Assembly: GCA_009774235.1 (NCBI GenBank)
Contig: VSNJ01000046.1
Coordinates: 1-25,913, forward strand
DNA from: Lachnospiraceae bacterium
Lineage (GTDB): Bacteria > Bacillota > Clostridia > Lachnospirales > Lachnospiraceae
Length of the DNA stretch: 25,913 nucleotides
Reading direction: 5' to 3'
Positions 1 to 7,411 of the stretch are shown piece by piece. Made by a program: the position numbers and the translations under genes. The notes below the pieces were generated by a model. The model saw nothing but the letters and a program-made list of their open reading frames with translations, was not told where the DNA came from and made no database searches. Position 1 is the first letter of the stretch. The number at the start of each line of letters is the position of its first letter.

Positions 1-91
1 CTGCCTTTATATCAGAATATTTTCCCATATGATTATAACAGTTTTTTTGCATTATGTCCAAAAGACTAATTGAAGTTTTCTAAAAAGGTAC

Positions 92-120
92 TTGAAACCT
101 AAGCCATGTTATGATATACT
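92..120 (+). promoter_or_regulatory. Promoter of secG (extended -10)
   Basis: The -35 box TTGAAA (92-97) lies 17 bases from the -10 box TATACT (115-120). A TG one base before the -10 makes it an extended -10. The predicted start near 127 gives a leader of about 95 bases before secG. No other gene is visible in bases 1-221. Confidence 0.75.
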
Positions 121-221
121 ATACAAGTATGTTATTTTATGGTAATATATAGTATTATATAAATAGATATCTGTGGATATTTATTTATATACTGGTTATA
201 CTGGAATGGAGGGTAATATAT

Positions 222-470
222 ATGATCAAGATGATTCACGGCATTTTATTAATTGTATACATTATTGTATCTGTTGCATTAGCTATTGTTGTGCTTATGC
301 AGGAAGGCAAGCAGGCAGGTCTTACAGGTGCGATAAGCGGGGCTGCTGAAACATACTGGGGCAAGAACAAAGGGCGTTCAATGGAAGGCGGGCTTATACT
401 TGCAACAAGAATACTTGCAACAGTGTTTATAGTGCTTTCATTGTTATTAAATCTTAGTATTTTTTCATAA
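222..470 (+). CDS. secG: Preprotein translocase subunit SecG
   Basis: SecG is the small accessory subunit of the SecYEG membrane channel and helps SecA push preproteins across the cytoplasmic membrane. The 82-residue protein has the family's two-helix layout: a hydrophobic segment at about residues 5-25, a glycine-rich polar loop (about 28-55) and a second hydrophobic segment at about 58-80. The length is normal for Firmicutes. GGAGGG lies about 8 bases before the ATG, which supports this start. The gene has its own promoter at 92-120 and a terminator at 537-571, so it is probably not cotranscribed with rnr although secG-rnr-smpB is a common order in this phylum. Identification rests on the size, topology and neighbours; I am confident. 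Confidence 0.93.
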   Translation: MIKMIHGILLIVYIIVSVALAIVVLMQEGKQAGLTGAISGAAETYWGKNKGRSMEGGLILATRILATVFIVLSLLLNLSIFS

Positions 471-536
471 AGATGGCAGTTGTCATATATACATAGTTAT
501 ATGTGTACAAGCTGTAACAATGGTACAAAAGTTTGG

Positions 537-571
537 AAGTGCAGCGTGCATATAGTGCGTTGCACTTTTTT
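537..571 (+). terminator. Rho-independent terminator of secG
   Basis: A stem of about 13 pairs, some of them G-U, is formed by 537-549 and 555-567 (5' arm begins AAGTGCA, 3' arm ends TGCACTT) and runs into six T (566-571). It separates secG from rnr. Confidence 0.8.
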
Positions 572-600
572 ACTAATATAAATCCTAATAGCAGCTTATT

Positions 601-750
601 TCAATTTATACAAGTGGATATATAATAAAACAACAACTAATTATACAAAGTGGCATATGCCAGAATAAATAGCAACAGAATTAATTTATACCAATGGTAT
701 ATACCAGAACAATAATCAATTTATACAAAGAGTATATTTAAAGGCAGCAA
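601..750 (+). repeat. Four degenerate direct repeats of about 35-44 bases
   Basis: Four imperfect copies begin near 601, 637, 681 and 716. Each opens with a version of AATTTATACAAAGTGG, followed by an AT-rich TATA stretch and usually a CCAGAA or similar end. Period and sequence both drift, so this is an old or relaxed repeat and not a CRISPR. It lies between the secG terminator and the large hairpin element upstream of rnr. No gene is seen in this stretch. Confidence 0.55.
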
Positions 751-915
751 TTAATTATTTTGCACTAAGCGGCTATTGGAAAACGCCAGTGCTTAAATCT
801 TGTTTTCAATGTTTAAAAGAAACATTTGTTTCTTTTAAACATAAAGATTTTATGCACTGTTGCGTTTTACATTAAGCGGGAGCGTGCCGCTGGGTGCAAA
901 ATAATTAATGCTGCC
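743..915. repeat. 173-base long inverted-repeat element (hairpin or MITE-like)
   Basis: The ends are inverted: GGCAGCAATTAATTATTTTG on the left matches the complement of the right end (about 894-915) with a single-base gap. Further inward, AGCGGC (768-773) and AAAACGCCAGTGC (780-792) have partners near 851-892, and AAATCTT pairs with AAGATTT. The centre is a perfect 14-base stem (810-823 with 828-841) with a 4-base loop. Almost the whole element can fold as one rod with an asymmetric bulge. It has no ORF and I see no obvious target duplication. It could be a miniature transposable element or a structured leader of rnr. Confidence 0.7.
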
Positions 916-1020
916 TGGCAATAAACCTTTGTAAAAATTGTAAACCGCAATAAATGTATTGCCTTTGCAACCATACATTGTGCAGGGAAGCATTTGTTTT
1001 ATATAAACGGGGGTGTTAAT

Positions 1021-3690
1021 ATGACGAGAGAAGATTTAGATAGCAGAAAACAGATGATTATGGAATTTCTTGCATCAAAAACGTACAGGCCAATGACGCT
1101 TAAAGAGATGGGGTCTGTACTCCAGGTACCTGCAAAGCAGAAAAAAGATTTCCGTAAAGTCATTGAAGAATTAATAGAGGAAGGGAAAATACATTATGAT
1201 TCCAGAGGCAAGATAAAACTTGTACCAGACAATATCAAAACAGGAAAATATATGGGTACACAGAGAGGTTTTGGATTTGTCAGGGTAGAAGGTGAAGACG
1301 AAGATATATATATTGCTGCACAGAATACAAAAGGTGCAGTTGACGGGGACACAGTAAAAGTAGCAGTAGACGGGAATAAAACAGGCAAGAAGCGTGAAGG
1401 CACAATTACAGCAATTATTGAGAGAGGTACTGGCATAATAGTCGGAACATATTCAAAAAGTAAAAGTTTTGGCTTTGTAATTGCTGATAACCAGAAATTT
1501 GGTAAAGACATATATATTGCCAAATCTGACAGCAAAGGGGCAGTTACAGGGCATAAAGTAGTAGTAGAAATTACAGACTATGGTACAGGTGAAAGAAACC
1601 CAGAAGGACGCATTATAGAAATAATAGGACATATAAATGACCCTGGTGTTGATATTATATCTATTATTAAAGCTTACGGTCTGCCAGAAGAGTATCCAGA
1701 TAAAGTAATGGCACAAGTAGAAGGGATTAAAGATACAGTATCTGAAGAAGAAAAGCAAGGCAGGACAGATTACAGGGAATTGCAGACTGTTACAATAGAT
1801 GGGGAAGATGCAAAAGACCTGGATGATGCTATTACATTGTCAAAAGAAGGTGATATTTATAAACTTGGTGTGCACATAGCTGATGTAAGCAATTATGTTA
1901 CAGAAAATTCACCTCTTGATAAAGAAGCATTAAAACGTGGTACAAGTGTTTACCTTGTAGACAGGGTAATACCTATGCTTCCGCATAAACTTTCTAATGG
2001 TATATGTTCCCTTAACCAGGGTGAAGACAGGCTTGCGCTTTCATGTATAATGGATATAAAGCCATCTGGTGAGATTATCAGCCACAAAATAGAAGAAACA
2101 ATTATTAATGTAGACAGGAGGATGTCTTATACAAGTGTAAATAAAATTGTTGAGCTTGGCGACGAAGAAGAAAGAGAAAAATACAAAGAGTTTATACCTA
2201 TGTTTGAACTTATGTATGAACTTGCGGATATTTTAAGAAAAAGAAGATTTAAAAGAGGTTCAGTAGATTTCGATTTTCCTGAGAGTAAAATTATACTTGA
2301 TGACAGAGGGAAGCCTGTTGAGATAAAAGAATATGAGAGGAATAATGCACACAGGATTATAGAGGAGTTTATGCTTGCGGCAAACCAGACTGTTGCAGAA
2401 GAATATTTCTGGCAGGAACTGCCTTTTATATACCGTATACATGAAGTACCAGATAGTGAGAAGATACTACAATTAGGAATTTTTGTAAATAATTTTGGAT
2501 ATATATTAAAAACAGATGCTAATGGCGAAGTACATCCAAAAGAAATACAGAAACTTATAAATAATGTAAAAGACAAGCCAGAGGAAGCGCTTATAAGCAG
2601 GCTGGCACTGCGTTCAATGAGACAGGCAAAGTATTCTGTAAGCTGCGAAGGGCATTTTGGGCTTGCTATGAAATATTACTGCCACTTTACTTCACCAATC
2701 AGGCGTTACCCTGATTTGCAGATACACCGTATTATCAAAGAAAATATAAGAGGAAAACTGGTATCTGGAAGGATAAGCCATTATAATAAAATCCTTCCAG
2801 AAGTAGCAGACAGGTCAAGCCAGCTTGAAAGGCGTGCTGATGATTCAGAGCGTGAGGTTGAAAAGCTTAAAAAAGCTGAATATATGGAGCAGTTCATTGG
2901 TGAAAGCTTTGATGGTATAATTTCCGGATTGTCATCATGGGGAATGTATGTAGAACTTCCTAATACTGTTGAAGGAATGATAAGGGTGGCAGATATTCCT
3001 GGAGATTATTATTATTTTGATGAAGAACGTTACAGCATGGTTGGTGAACGTACAGGAAAAATGTATAAGTTTGGCAGTAAAATAAGGGTAACAGTTGCTT
3101 CTGTAGACAAACTTTTAAAAACAATAGATTTTGTTATAGCAGAAGAGGAGGACAACACTGCCAATGCAGGCCAGTACTCATCTGGTGGACAGAATAAACA
3201 GAAAAACAAAAGAAAAATAAAAGATAAAAAATCAGCCACTCCAGATATAAAAATTACAGAAAACAAAAAGTTAAAAACTAAAACCCCAGAAACTAAAGCT
3301 TCTGCTAATAATACTAAAGAAACAGTAAAACCTGGTTCTTCTGCTGTAATAAAGAAAAATACTGGACATCAGAAAGTAACAAAGGTTAAAGGGATAAAAG
3401 CATTTTTAAAGAAGAAGCCATTAAAAGAACAGGCTGCCAGCGTACCAAAGAAAGCTGTTGCCATGAAGAATGGCAATAAGCCAAAGCGGACTGCTTCTAT
3501 AACATTACGTGGTAATAGTATATTTGTAGTGGAAAGCGGGACTAGCAGGGTAAGGAGAAAGAAAAATAGTATTAAATCTTTAAAGCCCCAGAATAAACAG
3601 CTGGCAGGCAGAAAATCTTTATTGAAGAGAAGATTAAAGATAATATCAGGTAAAAAGCGTATGGTAAGGAAAATTAAGTCTAAGAGATAA
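1021..3690 (+). CDS. rnr: Ribonuclease R (3'-5' exoribonuclease)
   Basis: RNase R degrades structured RNA from the 3' end and, with SmpB and tmRNA, removes non-stop mRNAs. Visible domains are an N-terminal winged-helix region (about 1-65), two cold-shock domains (about 70-220, with the RGFGFV and KSFGFV RNA-binding motifs), the RNB catalytic domain (about 250-580) with the acidic cluster D266, D268 and D269 in DAKDLDDAI, and an S1 domain (about 625-710). A Lys-rich, low-complexity tail of about 180 residues follows, longer than is usual. A TTG at 994 is in frame, but the ATG at 1021 has GGGGGTG just upstream and begins with the expected MTREDL-type helix, so I chose it (889 residues). smpB follows after 25 bases. 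Confidence 0.95.
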   Translation: MTREDLDSRKQMIMEFLASKTYRPMTLKEMGSVLQVPAKQKKDFRKVIEELIEEGKIHYDSRGKIKLVPDNIKTGKYMGTQRGFGFVRVEGEDEDIYIAAQNTKGAVDGDTVKVAVDGNKTGKKREGTITAIIERGTGIIVGTYSKSKSFGFVIADNQKFGKDIYIAKSDSKGAVTGHKVVVEITDYGTGERNPEGRIIEIIGHINDPGVDIISIIKAYGLPEEYPDKVMAQVEGIKDTVSEEEKQGRTDYRELQTVTIDGEDAKDLDDAITLSKEGDIYKLGVHIADVSNYVTENSPLDKEALKRGTSVYLVDRVIPMLPHKLSNGICSLNQGEDRLALSCIMDIKPSGEIISHKIEETIINVDRRMSYTSVNKIVELGDEEEREKYKEFIPMFELMYELADILRKRRFKRGSVDFDFPESKIILDDRGKPVEIKEYERNNAHRIIEEFMLAANQTVAEEYFWQELPFIYRIHEVPDSEKILQLGIFVNNFGYILKTDANGEVHPKEIQKLINNVKDKPEEALISRLALRSMRQAKYSVSCEGHFGLAMKYYCHFTSPIRRYPDLQIHRIIKENIRGKLVSGRISHYNKILPEVADRSSQLERRADDSEREVEKLKKAEYMEQFIGESFDGIISGLSSWGMYVELPNTVEGMIRVADIPGDYYYFDEERYSMVGERTGKMYKFGSKIRVTVASVDKLLKTIDFVIAEEEDNTANAGQYSSGGQNKQKNKRKIKDKKSATPDIKITENKKLKTKTPETKASANNTKETVKPGSSAVIKKNTGHQKVTKVKGIKAFLKKKPLKEQAASVPKKAVAMKNGNKPKRTASITLRGNSIFVVESGTSRVRRKKNSIKSLKPQNKQLAGRKSLLKRRLKIISGKKRMVRKIKSKR

Positions 3691-3715
3691 AAGAAAGGCA
3701 TGGTTGTTTTAGGAT

Positions 3716-4183
3716 ATGGCAAAAGAAACAAAGAAACTAATAGCTGGCAATAAAAAAGCTTTCCATGAATATTTTATTGAGGATAAATATGAAGCAGGGA
3801 TTTCACTTGCTGGTACAGAAGTTAAATCATTGCGTATGGGGCACTGCAGTATAAAAGAAGCATTTATACGTATTTATAAAGGGGAAGTATATGTTTATAA
3901 CATGCATATAAGCCCATATGAAAAAGGCAATATTTTTAACAGAGACCCTGTAAGGACAAGGAAACTTCTGCTACACCGTCATGAAATACGGAAGCTTGAA
4001 GGTGAGATAACACAGAAGGGTTATACAATGGTACCATTAAATGTATATTTTAAGGGAAGCCTTGTGAAAGTTGAAGTGGGGCTTGCCAAAGGTAAAAAAC
4101 TTTATGATAAAAGACAGGATATTGCTAAAAAAGACCAGCGTAGGGAAGCAGAAAGAAAATTTAAAGTACAAAAGCTTTATTAA
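3716..4183 (+). CDS. smpB: SsrA-binding protein SmpB
   Basis: SmpB binds the tRNA-like part of tmRNA and carries it into stalled ribosomes to start trans-translation. The 155-residue protein shows the family hallmarks: an N-terminal NKKAFHEYFIEDKYEAGI segment, GTEVKSLR, the PYEKGN loop, KLLLHRHEI, and a basic C-terminal tail with KKLYDKR and KKDQRREAER that reads the mRNA channel. The length is standard. It lies 25 bases after rnr and is probably cotranscribed with it. A weak AAGAAAGG ribosome binding site lies about 14 bases upstream and AGGA sits directly before the ATG. The partner tmRNA is at 5360-5699 on the other strand. Confidence 0.96.
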   Translation: MAKETKKLIAGNKKAFHEYFIEDKYEAGISLAGTEVKSLRMGHCSIKEAFIRIYKGEVYVYNMHISPYEKGNIFNRDPVRTRKLLLHRHEIRKLEGEITQKGYTMVPLNVYFKGSLVKVEVGLAKGKKLYDKRQDIAKKDQRREAERKFKVQKLY

Positions 4184-4204
4184 TTCTGTATTTTAAGACA
4201 TCGG

Positions 4205-4232
4205 CGGGCAGCAGCATGTGCACTGCCCGTTT
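4205..4232 (+). terminator. Hairpin after smpB (weak terminator or attenuator)
   Basis: CGGGCAG (4205-4211) pairs with CTGCCCG (4223-4229) around an 11-base loop and is followed by only TTT. The short T run suggests partial termination, allowing some read-through into the TraX-like gene. Confidence 0.45.
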
Positions 4233-4259
4233 CTGCAGGTAAAAAACAGGGAGGTTATG

Positions 4260-4946
4260 ATGGAAACAATATGGGATAAACAGTTTGGAAGGGCATTTCT
4301 TAAAATAGCAGCAATGTTTACAATGTTATGTGACCATATAGGCTTTATATTGGTTCCTGTAAACCGTTTTCCAGAAATTTATTATACATTAAGGATTATA
4401 GGGAGAATAGCATTTCCACTTTTTTGTTTTATGTTAGTGGAAGGCTTTATACATACACATAGCAGAAAGAATTATATAATAAGGCTTGCTTTATTTGCGG
4501 TAATTTCAGAAATACCATTTGATTTGTTTTCATGTGGCAGTACATCTGACTGGGGAAGCCAGAATGTAATGTGGACACTTTTAATTGGATTTATAGTTTT
4601 GTGTGGGCTTGAGAAATTTGAAGAACAATATCTGTCAAAGCTGGTTATCGTGTTTGCAGGAGGGCTTGTGGCATATTTTATGCATACAGATTACAGTATG
4701 TTTGGTGTATTTTTAATAGCTATATTATATATATGCCGTTATAATAATAAAATAAGGATAGCTTTACTTGGGATAATGGTACTTATGCAAGGAAGGATAG
4801 AAGCATTTGCAGCACTTTCAATACCATTTATAATGAAATATGACCCAGATAAAAACGATATACATCTTCCAAAATACTTTTTTTATGTATTTTATCCTGC
4901 ACATCTGTTTATTTTGTATTTAATACATAAATTTATATTAAATTAA
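4260..4946 (+). CDS. TraX-family integral membrane protein
   Basis: This looks like the TraX family, named after the F-plasmid pilin N-acetylase; chromosomal Firmicute members have no proven substrate. The family signature is the segment with MLCDHIG near the N-terminus, followed by RIIGRIAFPLFCFMLVEG and a later MFGVFLIAILYICRY stretch. About seven to eight hydrophobic helices span the 228 residues. An in-frame ATG exists at 4218, but it falls inside the hairpin after smpB, whereas GGGAGG at 4249-4254 fits starts at 4257 or, better spaced, 4260. There is no conjugation gene nearby, so a role in conjugation is not supported. It probably acts as a membrane acyltransferase or an unknown function. 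Confidence 0.8.
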   Translation: METIWDKQFGRAFLKIAAMFTMLCDHIGFILVPVNRFPEIYYTLRIIGRIAFPLFCFMLVEGFIHTHSRKNYIIRLALFAVISEIPFDLFSCGSTSDWGSQNVMWTLLIGFIVLCGLEKFEEQYLSKLVIVFAGGLVAYFMHTDYSMFGVFLIAILYICRYNNKIRIALLGIMVLMQGRIEAFAALSIPFIMKYDPDKNDIHLPKYFFYVFYPAHLFILYLIHKFILN

Positions 4947-5300
4947 CATCCAATACCAGAATTCTAATTTTACACAATCTGTCAGATTTTTACATAATCA
5001 AACCAACCATTTACCTGACAATCTGGATTCTTACATCACAAAACATGCAGTGAATGGTAAAGACTTTGAGTTTCCTTATTTTTTAATACACAGGTATTTT
5101 GCCATAGTAATATAGTATTTGTATAATTTAAAAAATGTGGAAACTCAAAAAAAGGCTGGTTATCAAATTCCAGATAAGGAGATATAATATCCAAAATTTA
5201 CGGCAATGTCCATGAATAATGTTGCTTATGAACATTGTCTGTTTTATTTAGATTAGAGGAATGTTATTAGGTTAAGACCTTTTCTAAATATTTTGGAAGT
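4947..5300. other. Gene-free stretch with an inverted repeat and a hairpin
   Basis: No coding region is supported here. It contains the 21-base inverted repeat at 5066-5148 (listed separately) and a second imperfect hairpin near 5204-5238 (arms CAATGT and ACATTG). Short related strings such as AATCTGTCAGATT and ACAATCTGGATT also occur. It may be decayed sequence between smpB/TraX and the inverted ssrA. Confidence 0.5.
5066..5148. repeat. 21-base inverted repeat with a 41-base spacer
   Basis: The left arm 5066-5086 (TTGAGTTTCC...TTTTTTAA) and right arm 5128-5148 (TTAAAAAATG...ACTCAA) are complementary at 19 of 21 positions. It may act as a terminator-like structure downstream of the TraX gene or be the two ends of a small degenerate element. 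Confidence 0.6.
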
Positions 5301-5354
5301 AAAACAAATCCATCCGGCATTAATTTAAAACTAATAGCGGATGGATTTGTTTTT
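5301..5354. terminator. Bidirectional terminator at the 3' end of tmRNA
   Basis: A perfect 16-base stem (5301-5316 with 5338-5353, arm AAAACAAATCCATCCG) closes a 21-base loop. On the minus strand it lies just after the tmRNA 3' end and finishes in TTTT. On the plus strand it is followed by a T run as well, so it can also stop transcripts from the smpB side. Confidence 0.85.
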
Positions 5355-5359
5355 ATTAG

Positions 5360-5699
5360 TGGAGCTGAGGGGAATCGAACCCCTGTCCGGACCTATATCC
5401 AATGTACTTCTACTGTCATAGCGGATGTTTTATCATTCCCTCCAGATAACGCCCACCAGCAGGCTTTATCCTTTAGTAGCTTCATAAATTTTCTACTGCC
5501 TCAAAGCTTTGGCAACAGAGTGTTCCGCTGGGGTGACACTGGTTATCCCTGCCGCGGAGAGCAGAGGCCAGTGAGCTGCAACTAGGCAGCTAATGCTAAA
5601 TTGTCTTCAGCGTTTATATTTTAGTTGGACTTTTAACGTGGTGCCCGCCACGGACAGCTTCTCCATCTTCAACAAACCCGTCGAAACCAGTACAACCCC
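5360..5699 (-). ncRNA. ssrA: Transfer-messenger RNA (tmRNA, SsrA)
   Basis: tmRNA rescues stalled ribosomes by acting as alanyl-tRNA and then as a short mRNA encoding a degradation tag. On the minus strand the molecule starts GGGGUUG and has the conserved CUGGUUUCGACGGG near the 5' end. It ends in a T-arm, GGGGUUCGAUUCCCC, and CAGCUCC plus an A discriminator that pairs with the 5' end. The genome continues with CUA, so CCA is apparently added enzymatically. The tag ORF runs from 5611 down to 5582 and reads A-E-D-N-L-A-L-A-A followed by TAG, so the full tag is probably (A)AEDNLALAA; the resume codon GCU is inferred by comparison with the B. subtilis upstream AUAUAA motif. At about 340 bases the length is normal. 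Confidence 0.96.
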
Positions 5700-5763
5700 T
5701 TGTACAAGGTTTTTATACTGAAAACAGATATATAAATAATATATACAATTTCTAAGTTTTTAT

Positions 5764-5792
5764 ACTATAACACATAATTAAAGCTTTGTCAA
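5764..5792 (-). promoter_or_regulatory. Promoter of ssrA
   Basis: On the minus strand TTGACA (5792-5787) is 17 bases from TATAGT (5769-5764), a near-consensus strong promoter. The predicted start near 5757 leaves a leader of about 58 bases, to be removed by RNase P before the mature 5' end at 5699. Confidence 0.85.
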
Positions 5793-5850
5793 AACATTTT
5801 CTTGTAAGTTCTCCATTTTTTAATTTTCAAATACGCCATAGAAAAACATC

Positions 5851-5878
5851 TTGAAAAGCTTGTAAAATTTGTTATAAT
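5851..5878 (+). promoter_or_regulatory. Promoter upstream of the FliB-like gene
   Basis: TTGAAA (5851-5856), 16 bases, TATAAT (5873-5878). The predicted leader is about 200 bases long. A second, weaker candidate, TTGTGT-16-TATAAT, lies at 5910-5937. The promoter is back to back with that of ssrA. Confidence 0.65.
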
Positions 5879-6009
5879 ATGAAATGATATAAATTCTGTA
5901 CCTGGCAGTTTGTGTTAATTGTACATTTATGTATAATATATAGAGTGGAAAGAAAAGTGGTTAGTTTGTGAAAGTAAAATTTTGCAAACTTTTATTTTGT
6001 GTTGTAAAA

Positions 6010-6063
6010 AGGCAGGTTTTATTACATTTATTTCTTGGAAAGAAAGTATTGTATGCCTGTTTT
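6010..6063 (+). promoter_or_regulatory. Structured leader hairpin before the FliB-like gene
   Basis: AGGCA (6010-6014) pairs with TGCCT (6054-6058). Inside it TAC (6023-6025) pairs with GTA (6051-6053), and TTTCTT (6031-6036) pairs with AAGAAA (6040-6045). GTTTT follows. It ends about 15 bases before the AAAGGAG ribosome binding site, so it could be an attenuator. Confidence 0.4.
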
Positions 6064-6087
6064 AATAAAAAATAAAGGAGAGACATA

Positions 6088-7335
6088 ATGCGTTATTATT
6101 ATCCTGATTATTTTAAAACTTTCAAATGTGCCAGTGGTAAAGCATGTCCTGACAGCTGTTGCCATATATGGCAGATTACAGTTGACAAGAAGACTTTGAA
6201 AAAGTATAAAAAAGTTAAAGGCAGCCTTGGAAAGCGTATGTGTGAGAAGATTGATAAAAAAACAGGCAATATAAAACCATATGGTGAAGATAACCGTTGT
6301 GAATTTCTTAATAAAGATAACCTGTGTGATATAGTGCTTGGACTTGGTGAAGATTATCTGTGCCACACATGCCATACACATCCAAGGCATGAGGAAGTCT
6401 ATTACAATGTACGTGAACGTTCCTTGGCAATTACATGTCCTATAGCTTGTAAAGAGCTTCTTATGCGTGAAGAACCTGTTGTTATAGAAATGGAAGAGGA
6501 TAATAAAAAAGACCAGTATTATAAATACTTTGACCAGCCATTATTTGGCCAGCTGGAATATATACGTGACAGCATGCTAAAGCTTGTACAGGACAGGAGT
6601 ATAGGAATATGGGAGCGTATGGCACTTTTGCTTGGCATGGCACATGATTTACAAAGACGTATAATAAAAAGGCAGTGCAGAAAGAAAAATAATATATTGG
6701 ACAGAATAAAGCCAGCATATCCAGAGTTCCTGCCTGGTGAAAAAGAAGATATAAAAAGAATTATATCTGCATATAGTGATGTATCTGCCTACAGGCAGAT
6801 GGTATATAATATTCTGGATGGGAAAAGAAAAGAAAAAGGGACTGCAGGCAATATTACACCAAAGCAGGCTCTTACTGATATGCTTTTTACACTTTGTACA
6901 ATGGAACCTTTAAGAAATACATGGATACCATATATAAGAAGTATTATTAATATAAGAAGCCAGATGGACGATAAAGAATATAAAAGCTGCCAGAAAGAAT
7001 TCAGAGATAAAATAACAGATGTACAACTTGAACAGCTTTTGTTTTATTTTATATACCTTTACTGCTGTAGTTCAACATATGACCAGATGCTTCTTGCTAA
7101 AGTTAAAATGGCAGTTGCCAATACTATAATAATACGTGAACTCTGGTTTATGAAATGGCTTGAGGAAGATAAGACTCTTACAGCAGATGCGCAGGCATGG
7201 ATGGCACACTGGTTTATACGTGAAGTAGAAAATTCAGATGAAAATTTAGAACAGTGGGACAGCCTTATGCAGAGAAACCAGAGGTTTTCATTGAAAACAC
7301 TTATAAATATAATAAACTCTTACAATCCTTTGTAA
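6088..7335 (+). CDS. fliB: FliB-like protein (flagellin lysine-N-methylase family)
   Basis: The protein belongs by sequence to the cysteine-rich family annotated as flagellin lysine-N-methylase. Diagnostic cysteines sit at C14, C20, C24 and C25 (FKCASGKACPDSCCHIW), C71 and C80, C92 and C95 (LCHTCHTHPR) and C117 and C121 (ITCPIAC). Known family members need such cysteines for a metal or iron-sulfur centre. The remaining 290 residues are mainly helical and less conserved. GGAGAG lies about 6 bases before the ATG. No flagellar gene is in the window, and many gut Clostridia carry unlinked copies, so the substrate may not be flagellin. It has its own promoter and structured leader; 76 bases separate it from fic. 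The family assignment is good, the substrate unknown. Confidence 0.75.
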   Translation: MRYYYPDYFKTFKCASGKACPDSCCHIWQITVDKKTLKKYKKVKGSLGKRMCEKIDKKTGNIKPYGEDNRCEFLNKDNLCDIVLGLGEDYLCHTCHTHPRHEEVYYNVRERSLAITCPIACKELLMREEPVVIEMEEDNKKDQYYKYFDQPLFGQLEYIRDSMLKLVQDRSIGIWERMALLLGMAHDLQRRIIKRQCRKKNNILDRIKPAYPEFLPGEKEDIKRIISAYSDVSAYRQMVYNILDGKRKEKGTAGNITPKQALTDMLFTLCTMEPLRNTWIPYIRSIINIRSQMDDKEYKSCQKEFRDKITDVQLEQLLFYFIYLYCCSSTYDQMLLAKVKMAVANTIIIRELWFMKWLEEDKTLTADAQAWMAHWFIREVENSDENLEQWDSLMQRNQRFSLKTLINIINSYNPL

Positions 7336-7411
7336 ATCTTAATAAACTGTCTGTTATCCAGACACAACAGGATTTTAAAAGAAAGTTTATATTAATGAAA
7401 GGAAACATGTT

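Noticed and set aside
601..750. Possible CRISPR array
   Set aside because: The units are degenerate, their spacing varies from 35 to 44 bases and no unique spacers separate identical repeats; no cas gene is near.
994..1020. TTG start for rnr at 994
   Set aside because: The ATG at 1021 has GGGGGTG at a proper distance and starts where the family starts.
4218..4259. Upstream start for the TraX-like protein
   Set aside because: It overlaps the hairpin after smpB and has no ribosome binding site; GGGAGG lies before 4260.
4260..4946. Conjugation locus because of the TraX similarity
   Set aside because: No other transfer gene is present, and chromosomal TraX-like genes are common in Clostridia.
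7348..7364. Hairpin TGTCTG/CAGACA as terminator after the FliB-like gene
   Set aside because: The stem is six pairs and no T run follows, so read-through into fic is likely.
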